11,538 nucleotides of DNA from an uncultured Porphyromonadaceae bacterium (GCA_905193485.1 CAJJOX010000055.1:1-11538), one strand, 5' to 3'. Positions 1-5,780 are shown, counted from the stretch's first letter. Notes: generated by a model from the letters alone, not told the origin. Numbers and translations: made by a program.

Positions 1-195
1 GAGTTCGCGGAGCGTGTCGCCGTTGGCGCGGAGGATGGTCAGGATGCGCTCCTCGGAGAGAAAGAATTCCTCTTCGGAGAGGATTTTCAGGGTGTCGTCG
101 AAGCGCAGACGCTGCGTTTCGGTCCAGTAGTGATAGCGGTGGCAGAGCATTTCGTCGCGTCGGGCGATCAGGGCTTTGTTGCGTCCTCGGGGCAT
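1..195 (-). CDS. Conserved hypothetical protein, N-terminal 65 residues (runs off window)
   Basis: An open frame from an ATG at 193-195 reads leftward to base 1 without a stop, so only the first 65 residues are present. The protein begins MPRGRNKALIARRDEML, continues with an aromatic, charged stretch (HRYHYWTETQRLRFDD), and then an acidic patch with repeated EE pairs. Small proteins of this style occur in Bacteroidales genomes, but I know no function for them; a nucleic-acid-binding or mobile-element role would be a guess. Codons are strongly GC-rich (CGC, CTG, GCC, ATC), unlike the genes from 1420 onward, which suggests this gene belongs to the host chromosome. A well-formed promoter lies at 321-351, giving a leader of roughly 120 bases with a hairpin at its 5' end. 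Confidence 0.65.
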   Translation of the reverse strand, partial: MPRGRNKALIARRDEMLCHRYHYWTETQRLRFDDTLKILSEEEFFLSEERILTILRANGDTLREL

Positions 196-289
196 GTCGT
201 GTGTTTTTTAGTCGGATGAAACAGTGTCATTGCCGTCCGGAAGAGTCCGGCGACAGGCGGAAATCGAAAAAATAGAGAAAGGATGGGCG

Positions 290-307
290 CCCGTTTCGGG
301 AAACGGG
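290..307 (-). other. Leader hairpin of the minus-strand gene at 1-195
   Basis: CCCGTTTC (290-297) and GAAACGGG (300-307) form a perfect 8-bp stem around a two-base centre, flanked by GCG and GGCGC that could extend it. It lies a few bases downstream of the predicted transcription start of the promoter at 321-351, so it would form the 5' end of that leader. It may stabilise the mRNA; there is no T-run, so it is not an obvious terminator. Confidence 0.45.
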
Positions 308-320
308 AAGGGCGCGTCTG

Positions 321-351
321 CAAATATACGCTGACGAAAAGGCGAAGTCAA
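321..351 (-). promoter_or_regulatory. Bacteroidetes-type promoter for the gene at 1-195
   Basis: Read on the minus strand this is TTG (349-351), 20 bases, then TATATTTG (328-321), an exact fit to the Bacteroidetes TTG-N19-21-TAnnTTTG pattern. Transcription would start near 314 and run leftward into the hypothetical gene that starts at 195. Confidence 0.7.
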
Positions 352-394
352 GAGGTCGTCGTGTTTTTTTGAGTTTTCGAATTAAATATTATTC

Positions 395-404
395 GTATAT
401 TTGC
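395..404 (+). other. GTATATTTGC: match to the CTnDOT-type target consensus, also a -7 element
   Basis: These ten bases match GTANNTTTGC, the target consensus described for CTnDOT-family integrases, and lie where the GC-rich flank gives way to AT-rich DNA. The same bases contain TATATTTG, a rightward -7 promoter element, but the nearest upstream TTG (369-371) is 24 bases away, which is too far for a good -33. The same ten-mer occurs on the opposite strand at 320-329. Calling this an element end is inference; no exact partner was found on the right. Confidence 0.3.
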
Positions 405-600
405 ACCCGGAAGTTACGAAAAGAGTGTAATTTATTGGAAATGAGCGTAGGTTAATTGCTCTTGATAGTAATAGGTTACGATTTAGTTAGTTATCTACTG
501 CATTATCCTTCTGCGCGTTGCGTAACCTTCAAAGAACTCTTCGTATGCAAAAGTAGCTATTTAATTCGAGATTTTGATATAAACTCCCGTTTTTTATCCC
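405..600. other. AT-rich stretch with no gene; short inverted repeat
   Basis: I see no convincing gene here. AGGTTACG (473-480) and CGTAACCT (521-528) form an 8-bp inverted repeat 40 bases apart, and GTTACG also occurs at 413-418. On the minus strand TACTTTTG (555-548) fits a -7 element, but without a clear -33. Repeated GTTACG motifs near a possible element end could be recombinase-binding sites, but this is only suggestive. Confidence 0.35.
547..560. repeat. Candidate attachment repeat, left copy (GCAAANNTAGCTAT)
   Basis: GCAAAAGTAGCTAT here and GCAAAGTTAGCTAT at 9955-9968 agree at 12 of 14 positions in the same orientation, and the two differing bases fall exactly in the NN of the TAnnTTTGC pattern. 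Together they bracket the conjugative-transposon genes and the candidate arm-site region. They could be the two att sites of the island, or just two promoter -7 elements that share flanking bases. Confidence 0.3.
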
Positions 601-626
601 CTCATTCATAAGAATTTTCCGTAAAA

Positions 627-692
627 GCGGTATTGTCCGTCGGCACACCATTGCCCAAAACGAGTTTGGAACAAACGTGTGCCGACTACCGC
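627..692. ncRNA. Strong two-part hairpin, possible structured RNA
   Basis: Three nested stems are visible: GCGGTA (627-632) with TACCGC (687-692), GTCGGCACAC (639-648) with GTGTGCCGAC (677-686), and CCAAA (655-659) with TTTGG (665-669). The perfect 10-bp middle stem plus the aligned outer and inner stems are much more than expected by chance. A minus-strand open frame across this DNA is better explained as non-coding because palindromes fill it. Strand and function are unknown; a small RNA, regulatory leader or single-stranded DNA structure are all possible. Confidence 0.45.
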
Positions 693-702
693 ATAGCTGG
701 AG

Positions 703-759
703 AAAAGGGCATTGCCTCACGCCTAAACGATGTTTAGACAGATGAAGCAATGCCCCTTT
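703..759. ncRNA. Second long hairpin, terminator-like on the plus strand
   Basis: GGGCATTGC (707-715) pairs with GCAATGCCC (747-755), the flanking AAA and TTT extend the stem by wobble or slippage, and CTAAAC (723-728) with GTTTAG (732-737) makes an inner stem. The right arm runs into CCCCTTTCTTTTG, a loose T-rich tail on the plus strand. It follows the hairpin at 627-692 after only 10 bases, so the two may form one folded unit. Confidence 0.4.
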
Positions 760-854
760 CTTTTGCGCCTATGCCAAGAGGTGCTTTTACGGGTTTTCAA
801 ATGATTTTTCTTTTTTCGCTGTCTCTTTTGCCGGAAGCGGAAAGTGAATGCAGA

Positions 855-895
855 GTGTGTCAGCCTGCCCCATGAATGAAACAGGCGCCCACACA
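855..895. repeat. Interrupted inverted repeat
   Basis: GTGTGT (855-860) and ACACAC (890-895) flank GCCTG (863-867) and CAGGC (882-886), giving an interrupted palindrome around a 14-base loop. It lies just upstream of the longer repeat at 911-973. Confidence 0.35.
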
Positions 896-910
896 CAGCC
901 GGACAAACCG

Positions 911-973
911 GGAAGAATGATTGTTGCCACCCGGCTGAACAAGTTCCGTCGGATCGGAAACAATCATACTTCC
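911..973. repeat. 15-bp inverted repeat with inner stem; candidate origin of transfer or regulatory site
   Basis: GGAAGAATGATTGTT (911-925) and AACAATCATACTTCC (959-973) are inverted copies with one mismatch in 15, separated by 33 bases. Inside, TTCCG (944-948) and CGGAA (955-959) can form a smaller stem. Long-armed inverted repeats in a gene-free region next to transfer genes are typical of oriT or of regulatory leaders. No relaxase gene or known nick sequence is visible, so the oriT idea is inference. Confidence 0.4.
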
Positions 974-1177
974 TTTGTTGTGGTTTGCCCTTTTCACGCT
1001 TCCGGTGATGTCTTTTTCCTTTTGGTGATTCTTTTTTTTACGGATTTTCCCCTGAAGTTTTTTTCTACACAATCTGCCTCTGTTTTCGTTTACCTCCATT
1101 TTGCGCCTTTCAGTAAGCCGCATCAGTCAGTCATTTTCGTTCTGGGCGCAAAGGTAATTCCGGGATTGGACGGGAAA

Positions 1178-1249
1178 GCAAGGTCAAGCCTCCTGTTTTC
1201 GGTAAAAATCTCCAGCCCTGCGGGTAGTATTTTGACCGAAAAACCTTGC
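1178..1249. repeat. Nested inverted repeat with an alternative pairing
   Basis: GCAAGG (1178-1183) pairs with CCTTGC (1244-1249) and TTTTCGGT (1196-1203) with ACCGAAAA (1235-1242). An overlapping alternative stem, GGTCAA (1182-1187) with TTGACC (1232-1237), cannot form at the same time. The structure lies about 170 bases upstream of the first gene of the plus-strand operon and could be a leader that switches between folds, or a protein-binding site. Confidence 0.35.
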
Positions 1250-1419
1250 ATTCCCTAATCCCTACCTTTTCAAGCACCCGAAACGAAAACGACCGATGCG
1301 ACAGAAAGACGCATAAAAAAAATGTCGGATAAACGAGAGGCAGATAAGATAGTTTGAAACTCAACTCCCTCAGCTCTTGAATCCGCATTAAAAACAAAAA
1401 AATCAAAAACAGCGAAGAT

Positions 1420-1635
1420 ATGACGGCAACGGCAAATTTCAGACAAATGGCGCAACACATCGGGTTGGCGATATGCGGCTTGATGATGCGCACCGCCTTC
1501 GGGGTGTTCGGCATCCTTTGGGGCATCATCAGAGAGATTGTAAACGGAGTGTTCCGAGTGGCGATAGGTGTAATCGTGGCTATCCTTTCCACCATTGCCT
1601 TCTTTGGCTTCATCCTTTGGTTATTCACCCTTTAA
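1420..1635 (+). CDS. Small membrane protein of the conjugative element
   Basis: A 71-residue protein with about 18 polar N-terminal residues followed by two hydrophobic segments (roughly residues 14-38 and 45-70), separated by a short basic stretch (REIVNGVFR). It is probably an inner-membrane protein with two membrane spans. I do not recognise a named family; small membrane proteins commonly precede the PcfK/PcfJ genes in Bacteroidales conjugative elements. It is the first gene of a same-strand run with short gaps (11 bases to the next start). The ATG at 1420 follows an A-rich leader, usual for Bacteroidetes, which rely little on Shine-Dalgarno pairing. A later ATG at 1447 would remove nine residues without touching the membrane segments. 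Confidence 0.6.
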   Translation: MTATANFRQMAQHIGLAICGLMMRTAFGVFGILWGIIREIVNGVFRVAIGVIVAILSTIAFFGFILWLFTL

Positions 1636-1646
1636 CCCTTACCGAC

Positions 1647-1868
1647 ATGGCAAAAAGAAACAGCAAGACGGCAGCGCAGCAGTGCAGATATTACGAGGTG
1701 GACAACATCTTCGTGTATATGGTGGAAACGTACATCAACGGCAATTTTGAAACTTTCCGAAGATTGTACCACGAACTGAACAAGGACGCACGGAGGGATT
1801 TCATGGACTTCCTTCTCAGCGAGGTAGAGCCGACCTATTGGAGAGAGATACTGAAACAGATAATCTAA
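1647..1868 (+). CDS. Small conserved hypothetical protein (73 aa)
   Basis: The start is placed at the ATG at 1647, giving MAKRNSKTAAQQCRYYEVDN; the open frame extends upstream to 1473, but that would overlap the preceding membrane-protein gene over most of its length. The protein is soluble, with a basic N-terminus and an aromatic, acidic middle (FVYMVETYINGNFETFRRLY), then a helix-rich C-terminus ending near WREILKQII. The regular spacing of hydrophobic residues suggests a small helical domain, perhaps a partner of the neighbouring Pcf proteins. No catalytic motif is seen and I do not know its function. Thirteen bases separate its stop from the PcfK-like gene, so co-transcription is likely. 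Confidence 0.6.
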   Translation: MAKRNSKTAAQQCRYYEVDNIFVYMVETYINGNFETFRRLYHELNKDARRDFMDFLLSEVEPTYWREILKQII

Positions 1869-1881
1869 AAATGACAGCGAT

Positions 1882-2298
1882 ATGAAAGGAACAGACCATT
1901 TCAAGAGAACGATATATATGTACTTGGAACAGCGTGCGGAGGAAGATGCGCTATTTGCAAAGAAGTACCGCAACCCTGCCAAGAACATGGACGAGTGCGT
2001 GACCCACATTCTGAACTATGTGCAGAAAAGCGGTTGCAACGGTTTCACGGACGGAGAGATATTCGGGCAAGCCATCCACTACTATGAGGAAAACGAGATA
2101 GAGGTGGGCAAACCGATGGACTGCCAAGTGGTTGTGAACCACGTTGTGAAACTCACGGCAGAGGAAAAGGCGGAGGCACGTCAGAACGCTGTCCGCAAAT
2201 ACCAAGAGGAGGAACTCCGCAAGTTGCAGAACCGCCACAGACCGTCAGCGAGAAAAGAAAACCAACCCCAACCCTCATTATTTGATTTAGGCTTATGA
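1882..2298 (+). CDS. PcfK-like protein
   Basis: A 138-residue protein beginning MKGTDHFKRTIYMYLEQRA and continuing with DALFAKKYRNPAKNMDECVTHI, the pattern of PcfK-like proteins, a family named from the enterococcal plasmid pCF10 and common in Bacteroidales conjugative elements. The first 100 residues look like a compact helical domain; the C-terminus is a charged helix (about residues 92-120) followed by a low-complexity tail that ends SLFDLGL, which may be a docking peptide resembling a sliding-clamp-binding motif (QPSLFDL). The biochemical role is not known. Its stop overlaps the start of the PcfJ-like gene in ATGA, which indicates translational coupling and fits the usual PcfK-PcfJ pairing. 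Confidence 0.8.
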   Translation: MKGTDHFKRTIYMYLEQRAEEDALFAKKYRNPAKNMDECVTHILNYVQKSGCNGFTDGEIFGQAIHYYEENEIEVGKPMDCQVVVNHVVKLTAEEKAEARQNAVRKYQEEELRKLQNRHRPSARKENQPQPSLFDLGL

Positions 2299-3626
2299 AA
2301 CCGAAGACCAAGATACAGAAAGAGGTGGCAAGACTTTCCGCCAACCTTCGCCCCATATCAGCGACACAAATAGATTGGGCATACCGCCACTGCGTTGAGC
2401 ATATCGGCTACCGCACCAAGAAAGGGAACATCACCTGTTCCGACTGCGGTCACGAGTGGCACAGCGACAGCGGACTATGCGACACCCTTGAAGGCTGCAC
2501 CTGCCCCAAATGCCATGCCGAACTCAAAGTGCAGGACACACGCAGACGCATCTACAAGGAAACGCAGAATTTCAGCGTGATAACCACCTGCAAAGGGTAT
2601 CAGGTAATCCGCGTGGCGCAGGTCAGATGCGAGAGCAGGAAAGGCGAACCGATGCGTTTCTACTGCCACGAGGTCGTGCAGCGTTGGATTTCACCCGACG
2701 GCAAGGTTACGGACATGGCGTTGCTCCGTGGCTTCCTTTTCTGCTATTGCGATGTGTGGGCATTAGGCAGCGATATGGAGGTAAGACCGCACAACAGCCT
2801 ATACGATGATGTGGTGGCAAGAAGCTGTGCATATCCAAAGATGAGGATATTGCCCCAACTCAGACGTAACGGCTTCAAGGGCGATTTCCACGGCATCTCC
2901 CCCGTGCGTCTTTTCAAAGCCTTGCTTTCAGACCCAAGAATTGAAACCCTTATGAAAGGCGGTGAGATTGAGGTCATGAAACACTTTCTTTTCAATACCC
3001 GTACTGCCGATGAATGTTGGGCATCATATCTGATTGCCAAGCGTCACAAGTATCAGATAGACAACCTCTCAATGTGGTGCGACTATCTGCGTATGCTCAA
3101 AAAACTCGGTCAAGACCTCCGTAACCCGAAGAACATCTGTCCCGAAGATTTCATGGCGGCACACGACAACGCAACCCGAAAAATTGAAGCCATACACGAG
3201 AAGGAAAGAGCCGCAGAGCAACGCCGTTGGGAGATTGAAAGGCGTGAGCGTGAGCAACAGCGACAACTCCAACGAAAGAAAGATGCGGAGGATTTCATCG
3301 CCAACAAATCCAAATTCTTCGGCTTGGTAATCACGGACGAGGAAATAATCGTCAAGGTGCTTGAAAGCATAGACGAGTATTACAACGAGGGCAAGACGCA
3401 GGGCATCTGCGTGTTTGGCAGTGGATACTACAAGAAAGCCGACACCCTCATACTATCGGCAAGGATTGGCGATGAGATTATTGAAACCGTAGAGGTGGAC
3501 TTGCGAACCCTCGAAGTGGTGCAGTGCCACGGCAAGCACAACCAGGACACCGAATATCACGAGCGCATCATAGACCTTGTGAACAAGAACGCCAACCTTA
3601 TCCGTGAGCGGATGAAAGCGGCATAG
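2295..3626 (+). CDS. PcfJ-like protein with zinc ribbon
   Basis: A 443-residue PcfJ-domain protein. Near the N-terminus, C48-x2-C51 and C68/C70 to C73 (CSDC and CTCPKC) form a probable zinc ribbon, followed by a core of about 200 residues rich in Trp, Tyr and Cys. Residues about 295-335 are a highly charged Glu/Arg/Gln helix, probably a coiled coil. The C-terminal segment (about 338-430) contains the ITDEEIIVKVLESIDEYYNEG and YHERIIDLVN region seen in PcfJ proteins of Bacteroidales elements. PcfJ proteins accompany conjugation genes on plasmids and ICEs, but their reaction is not established; zinc and nucleic-acid binding are inferences. It starts inside the stop codon of the PcfK-like gene and is followed after 24 bases by a small gene on the same strand. 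It appears full length. Confidence 0.85.
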   Translation: MKPKTKIQKEVARLSANLRPISATQIDWAYRHCVEHIGYRTKKGNITCSDCGHEWHSDSGLCDTLEGCTCPKCHAELKVQDTRRRIYKETQNFSVITTCKGYQVIRVAQVRCESRKGEPMRFYCHEVVQRWISPDGKVTDMALLRGFLFCYCDVWALGSDMEVRPHNSLYDDVVARSCAYPKMRILPQLRRNGFKGDFHGISPVRLFKALLSDPRIETLMKGGEIEVMKHFLFNTRTADECWASYLIAKRHKYQIDNLSMWCDYLRMLKKLGQDLRNPKNICPEDFMAAHDNATRKIEAIHEKERAAEQRRWEIERREREQQRQLQRKKDAEDFIANKSKFFGLVITDEEIIVKVLESIDEYYNEGKTQGICVFGSGYYKKADTLILSARIGDEIIETVEVDLRTLEVVQCHGKHNQDTEYHERIIDLVNKNANLIRERMKAA

Positions 3627-3650
3627 CATAACCCCTAAAACAACATTGAT

Positions 3651-3908
3651 ATGGAAGTAAGAATTGAAAGTATGATTTGTGTGTGGGATGATGCAATCCC
3701 CACGATGTTCCTTGAATTTGTGAACCTCCTCACTCTCACAACGAGTGAGGGGGAATTGAGAAAGAGCGTAAAGGAGTTTGCCGAGAAGCACGAACTTGAC
3801 AAGTTTTTCCTTTACGGCTTCGGCTCACACCATTTCTACCTGCACCAACGCTACACAAGCAACCCCGAAATGGTGATGAAGAACAGAGTTCTGTCAGTAC
3901 ATTTTTAA
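3651..3908 (+). CDS. Small hypothetical protein of the PcfJ operon (85 aa)
   Basis: An 85-residue soluble protein starting MEVRIESMICVWDDAIPTMF. It alternates beta-like and helical segments and contains FGSHHFYLHQRY, a His/Tyr-rich turn, near its C-terminus. No signal peptide or membrane segment is seen. I do not recognise the family with confidence. The ATG at 3651 is chosen because it is the first in the frame after the PcfJ-like stop and lies in an A-rich context like the starts of the neighbours (AACATTGATATG). The gap to the next gene is 19 bases. Position downstream of pcfJ suggests an accessory role in transfer or in establishing the element in a new host, but that is inference from context. 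Confidence 0.6.
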   Translation: MEVRIESMICVWDDAIPTMFLEFVNLLTLTTSEGELRKSVKEFAEKHELDKFFLYGFGSHHFYLHQRYTSNPEMVMKNRVLSVHF

Positions 3909-3927
3909 CCATCTAAAAAGCAACATT

Positions 3928-4161
3928 ATGACAACACGAATGACCATCAACGGAGTAAGCACCTGCGCGGAAGCAGGTACGGAGAAATACGAGCGTTTCC
4001 AATCGGGTATCGGAAGACGCAGGCGGACACTTGTGCAGTACGACTACCGCCACCCCATAGACAGAGAATTGTTCTCTTGTGTCAAACCCACGTTGGACGA
4101 GTGCCGAGCCGCACGGGACAAGTGGCTGAACGCAAAGAAGGGAAAGGAGGACAGACTATGA
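3928..4161 (+). CDS. DUF3873-like small protein
   Basis: A 77-residue protein with the opening MTTRMTINGVSTCAEAGTEK and the later pattern RTLVQYDYRHPIDRELFSCV-KPTLDECRAARDKWL, which I associate with the DUF3873 family of Bacteroidales conjugative elements; the family name is from memory and was not checked. The two Cys residues and several charged pairs are conserved-looking, but no catalytic site is visible. Its stop overlaps the next ATG in an ATGA junction (4158-4161), so the two are probably translated together. A purine-rich GGAAAGGAGG inside its last codons would serve as the ribosome-binding site of the next gene. Function is unknown. Confidence 0.7.
   Translation: MTTRMTINGVSTCAEAGTEKYERFQSGIGRRRRTLVQYDYRHPIDRELFSCVKPTLDECRAARDKWLNAKKGKEDRL
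4141..4150 (+). promoter_or_regulatory. Strong Shine-Dalgarno-like sequence for the gene at 4158
   Basis: GGAAAGGAGG ends seven bases before the ATG at 4158. Such a clear match to the anti-Shine-Dalgarno sequence is unusual in Bacteroidetes and supports this start over the in-frame upstream ATG at 4077. Confidence 0.5.
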
Positions 4162-4403
4162 ACACGACCTATCAAACGCTGATAGTCAAGTTCAGCGAAC
4201 CTATCACGGCATTGGACGGTATCTTTGACGATACCGGAGCGTGGGGAACGGACACCCTCAAGGGGTGGATAGATGATTACGAAAGCACACGTTTCACCGC
4301 CACCGACAGCCATACGGCAGTCATCACGAGCGAGTACAATATGGAATGTGTGAAAGAGTGGCTACAACGGCAGACCCCCATTTCCGAAATGCGAGAATTT
4401 TGA
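4158..4403 (+). CDS. Small acidic hypothetical protein (81 aa)
   Basis: The protein starts MNTTYQTLIVKFSEPITALD at the ATG of an ATGA overlap with the preceding gene, and a purine-rich ribosome-binding site supports this start. It has 81 residues, is acidic and soluble, and looks like a small alpha/beta fold: a beta strand (TLIVKF), a turn with GIFDDTGAWGTDTLKGW, another strand pair around TRFTATDSHTAVITS, and a C-terminal helix. Acidic small proteins in ICE leading regions include DNA mimics with anti-restriction activity, but there is no specific motif here, so that is only a possibility. A perfect GC-rich hairpin follows the stop. Confidence 0.6.
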   Translation: MNTTYQTLIVKFSEPITALDGIFDDTGAWGTDTLKGWIDDYESTRFTATDSHTAVITSEYNMECVKEWLQRQTPISEMREF

Positions 4404-4410
4404 ACGGGAT

Positions 4411-4428
4411 GGCGGTGTCCGCACCGCC
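4411..4428 (+). other. Intercistronic hairpin with a UCCG loop
   Basis: GGCGGTG (4411-4417), TCCG, CACCGCC (4422-4428) form a perfect 7-bp GC stem with a tetraloop between the stop at 4403 and the next ATG at 4457. No T-run follows, so it more likely protects or divides the transcript than ends it. Confidence 0.5.
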
Positions 4429-4456
4429 AATACTTAAAACCCTAAAAACAAAAGAT

Positions 4457-4765
4457 ATGATAGCCAAGACGATATTACAGCAGATAGGCGGAAAACGCTT
4501 CACCGCCATGACAGGTAGCCGTGATTTCATAGATATGGGCAACGGCTTACGGATGAGCCTTGCAAGGAACAAAACAAGTGCCAACCGCCTTGACATCATC
4601 TATGACGAAGGGGCAGACCTCTACAATATGCGCTTCTACCGCAGGACGTTCAGCAAAAAGACCTTTGAGTGCAAGACAAAGGACATTGCCGTACACGAGG
4701 GTATCTATTTTGATATGCTGGAGGAAATGTTCACGATGGTGACGGGACTTTACACACGCTTTTGA
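4457..4765 (+). CDS. Conserved hypothetical protein of plasmid/phage type (102 aa)
   Basis: The chosen start (MIAKTILQQIGGKRFTAMTG) removes an upstream extension that overlaps the preceding gene. The sequence reads QIGGKRFTAMTGSRDFIDMGNGLRM and later NRLDIIYDEGADLYNMRFYR and YFDMLEEMFTMVTGLYT. This pattern (an LGGNKF-x-MTGA-like opening, a central beta region and a C-terminal YxDMLxxxFTxxTG) is familiar from short proteins of phages, plasmids and ICEs of Gram-positive and Bacteroidales hosts, but I know of no assigned function. It is the last gene of the plus-strand run; the GC-rich hairpin at 4772-4789 follows seven bases after the stop. The gap of 53 bases before it contains the UCCG-loop hairpin. 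Confidence 0.65.
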   Translation: MIAKTILQQIGGKRFTAMTGSRDFIDMGNGLRMSLARNKTSANRLDIIYDEGADLYNMRFYRRTFSKKTFECKTKDIAVHEGIYFDMLEEMFTMVTGLYTRF

Positions 4766-4771
4766 GTGGCG

Positions 4772-4789
4772 GGGCGGCGAGAGCCGCCC
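4772..4789 (+). terminator. Hairpin with GAGA loop after the plus-strand operon
   Basis: GGGCGGC (4772-4778), GAGA, GCCGCCC (4783-4789) is a perfect stem with a GNRA tetraloop, followed by TACTTTCTTTC. The T-content of the tail is modest, so it may be a weak terminator. Its right arm is directly followed by the inverted repeat at 4789-4830, and the two may act together. Confidence 0.5.
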
Positions 4790-4830
4790 TACTTTCTTTC
4801 AGTGAGCATGATGGCGGACAAAGAAAGTAG
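4789..4830. repeat. 11-bp inverted repeat (CTACTTTCTTT / AAAGAAAGTAG)
   Basis: CTACTTTCTTT (4789-4799) and AAAGAAAGTAG (4820-4830) pair perfectly around a 20-base loop. On either strand the structure could contribute to termination between the two convergent operons. Confidence 0.45.
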
Positions 4831-4861
4831 CAAAGAAACCTTTGTCCAATCTGCGATAACT

Positions 4862-4888
4862 AAAAAATCCGCAAGTAAAACTTGCGGA
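4862..4888 (-). terminator. Intrinsic terminator for leftward transcription
   Basis: On the minus strand this reads TCCGCAAGT, a TTT loop, ACTTGCGGA, then six T (A6 at 4862-4867 on the plus strand). A 9-bp stem with a T-run is a classic intrinsic terminator for transcripts arriving from the tra operon remnant. Confidence 0.7.
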
Positions 4889-5196
4889 GGCTATATATTG
4901 GGTCGTTATTTTTTGGTGGAGGGGAATGATAATCTCGAACCGTTGAACTACACATTTCTGCTTCGTCTCCATTTCCCCCAACGATTTGATACGTTCAATC
5001 ATTTTTGTTGTTCCTTTCTGAATTTTCCTAAATACTTTCTTCATAATTTCGCTATACTTTTTATGGTTAATAACTATGTTTTGTATTGCTCTCACAACAC
5101 TTACAACTTGAAGTGTTATTTGGAAACCGATAGGCAAAAATGGCTCAACGATGTCAATTAACGAGAAAATCCTACGATAATCTATCAAGTGATAGA
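4889..5196 (-). other. Convergent intergenic zone with an uncertain ORF
   Basis: This stretch lies between two terminators and is notably AT-rich. A minus-strand frame runs from 5275 to 4799 (158 codons), overlapping the lysozyme's 3' end and both terminators; an internal ATG at 5044 would give 81 residues (MKKVFRKIQKGTTKM...) with a lysine-rich helix. A plus-strand frame at 4766-5161 also exists. Because each spans strong hairpins, neither is annotated as a gene. A relic of a small gene is possible. CTATCA/TGATAG at 5182-5195 is a small palindrome. Confidence 0.3.
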
Positions 5197-5235
5197 GCAA
5201 AAGACGTGCCAAGTTAAATATGGCACGTCTTTTGC
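5197..5235 (-). terminator. Strong bidirectional terminator after the lysozyme gene
   Basis: GCAAAAGACGTGCCA (5197-5211) and TGGCACGTCTTTTGC (5221-5235) form a perfect 15-bp stem with a 9-base loop. It begins 17 bases after the lysozyme stop. A-run and T-run within the arms allow termination in both directions, so it can end the leftward tra transcript and block readthrough from the right-moving operon. Confidence 0.75.
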
Positions 5236-5252
5236 CAGTTTTGTCAGTCCTT

Positions 5253-5780
5253 TTATGGGATATACAACAGCGCAAACTCCGCCTTTCTCCGTTTGAGCAG
5301 CATGGCGTGGCGTTTTCCTTTGTAGTTGCAGAAGGCTATATACTCACGGTAGATGTTCCTGTCACCAGCTTCCAGCTTCTTGATTAAGGTGCTTTTGGGG
5401 ATTGTTTTGCTGCCTAACAGCTTCGCCGGTCCCACATTGTAAGCTAACGTGCCAAGCAAAATCGAATCAACCCCGAATTTACGGAACATGGCGACAAATT
5501 TGCGCAGGTCTTTCCGCAAAAGTTCATCCGCATCCCGTTTTGTCATGGTTCGTGCCGAATACTTCTCGTTTGGCAAAAGTTTGTGACCCCAACCGACGTA
5601 TGGGTAGTGTTTTTCTGAGTGCCAGCCTTCAAAGTAGCGGCAGCATAAAAAAGCACGTTCCATAAGCGGCAGTCGGTAGATTGCCGCCTGCCCGTCCGTT
5701 CCCTCTTGGCGGCTGATCTGCGCGGACACAGAACAGACCGTCAGAAGTGAACAGAGCATTGTCATGAATACACGCATCAT
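5253..5780 (-). CDS. Conjugation-associated lysozyme (GH24-like)
   Basis: A 175-residue protein with a Sec signal peptide (residues 1-20, ending SVSA before Q21). After it, RYFEGWHSEKHYPYVGWGHKLLP (from about residue 48) matches the start of phage-type lysozymes, with E51 as the probable catalytic acid and the V-G-W-G-H turn corresponding to the usual T-I-G-x-G-H region; NVGPAKLLGSKT later fits the lysozyme C-lobe. It would cut peptidoglycan in the periplasm so the transfer apparatus can cross the wall. Genes of this type regularly follow traQ in Bacteroidales conjugative transposons. The start overlaps the traQ stop in ATGA; a second ATG follows at once, so either may be used. The length is near normal, and no damage is seen. 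Confidence 0.8.
   Translation of the reverse strand: MMRVFMTMLCSLLTVCSVSAQISRQEGTDGQAAIYRLPLMERAFLCCRYFEGWHSEKHYPYVGWGHKLLPNEKYSARTMTKRDADELLRKDLRKFVAMFRKFGVDSILLGTLAYNVGPAKLLGSKTIPKSTLIKKLEAGDRNIYREYIAFCNYKGKRHAMLLKRRKAEFALLYIP

Larger units (their letters stand above)
774..1177. other. Gene-poor region upstream of the plus-strand operon
   Basis: Apart from the inverted repeats listed separately, I see no convincing gene. A minus-strand frame at 860-1123 encodes up to 87 residues with a lysine-rich N-terminus. Upstream of its start, TACCTTTG (1156-1149) fits a -7 element, but the nearest TTG is 22 bases further, and the frame runs through both palindromes. It may be a small basic protein but more likely is chance coding in structured DNA. 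The many T-runs around 1010-1070 are unexplained. Confidence 0.3.

Noticed and set aside
529..750. Minus-strand frame of 73 codons
   Set aside because: It runs through two long perfect hairpins and has no recognisable features; structured non-coding DNA is the better explanation.
860..1123. Minus-strand frame of 87 codons with a lysine-rich start
   Set aside because: Lysines come from A-runs, the frame crosses both inverted repeats, and its promoter has poor spacing. Mentioned in the region entry only.
848..1258. Plus-strand frame of 136 codons
   Set aside because: Phe-rich translation of T-runs across palindromes, no family match; chance frame.
4766..5161. Plus-strand frame of 131 codons in the convergent intergenic zone
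   Set aside because: It includes two terminators and repeat arms and looks like no protein family.
4799..5275. Minus-strand frame of 158 codons
   Set aside because: It overlaps the lysozyme end and both strong terminators; perhaps a relic, but not supportable as a gene.
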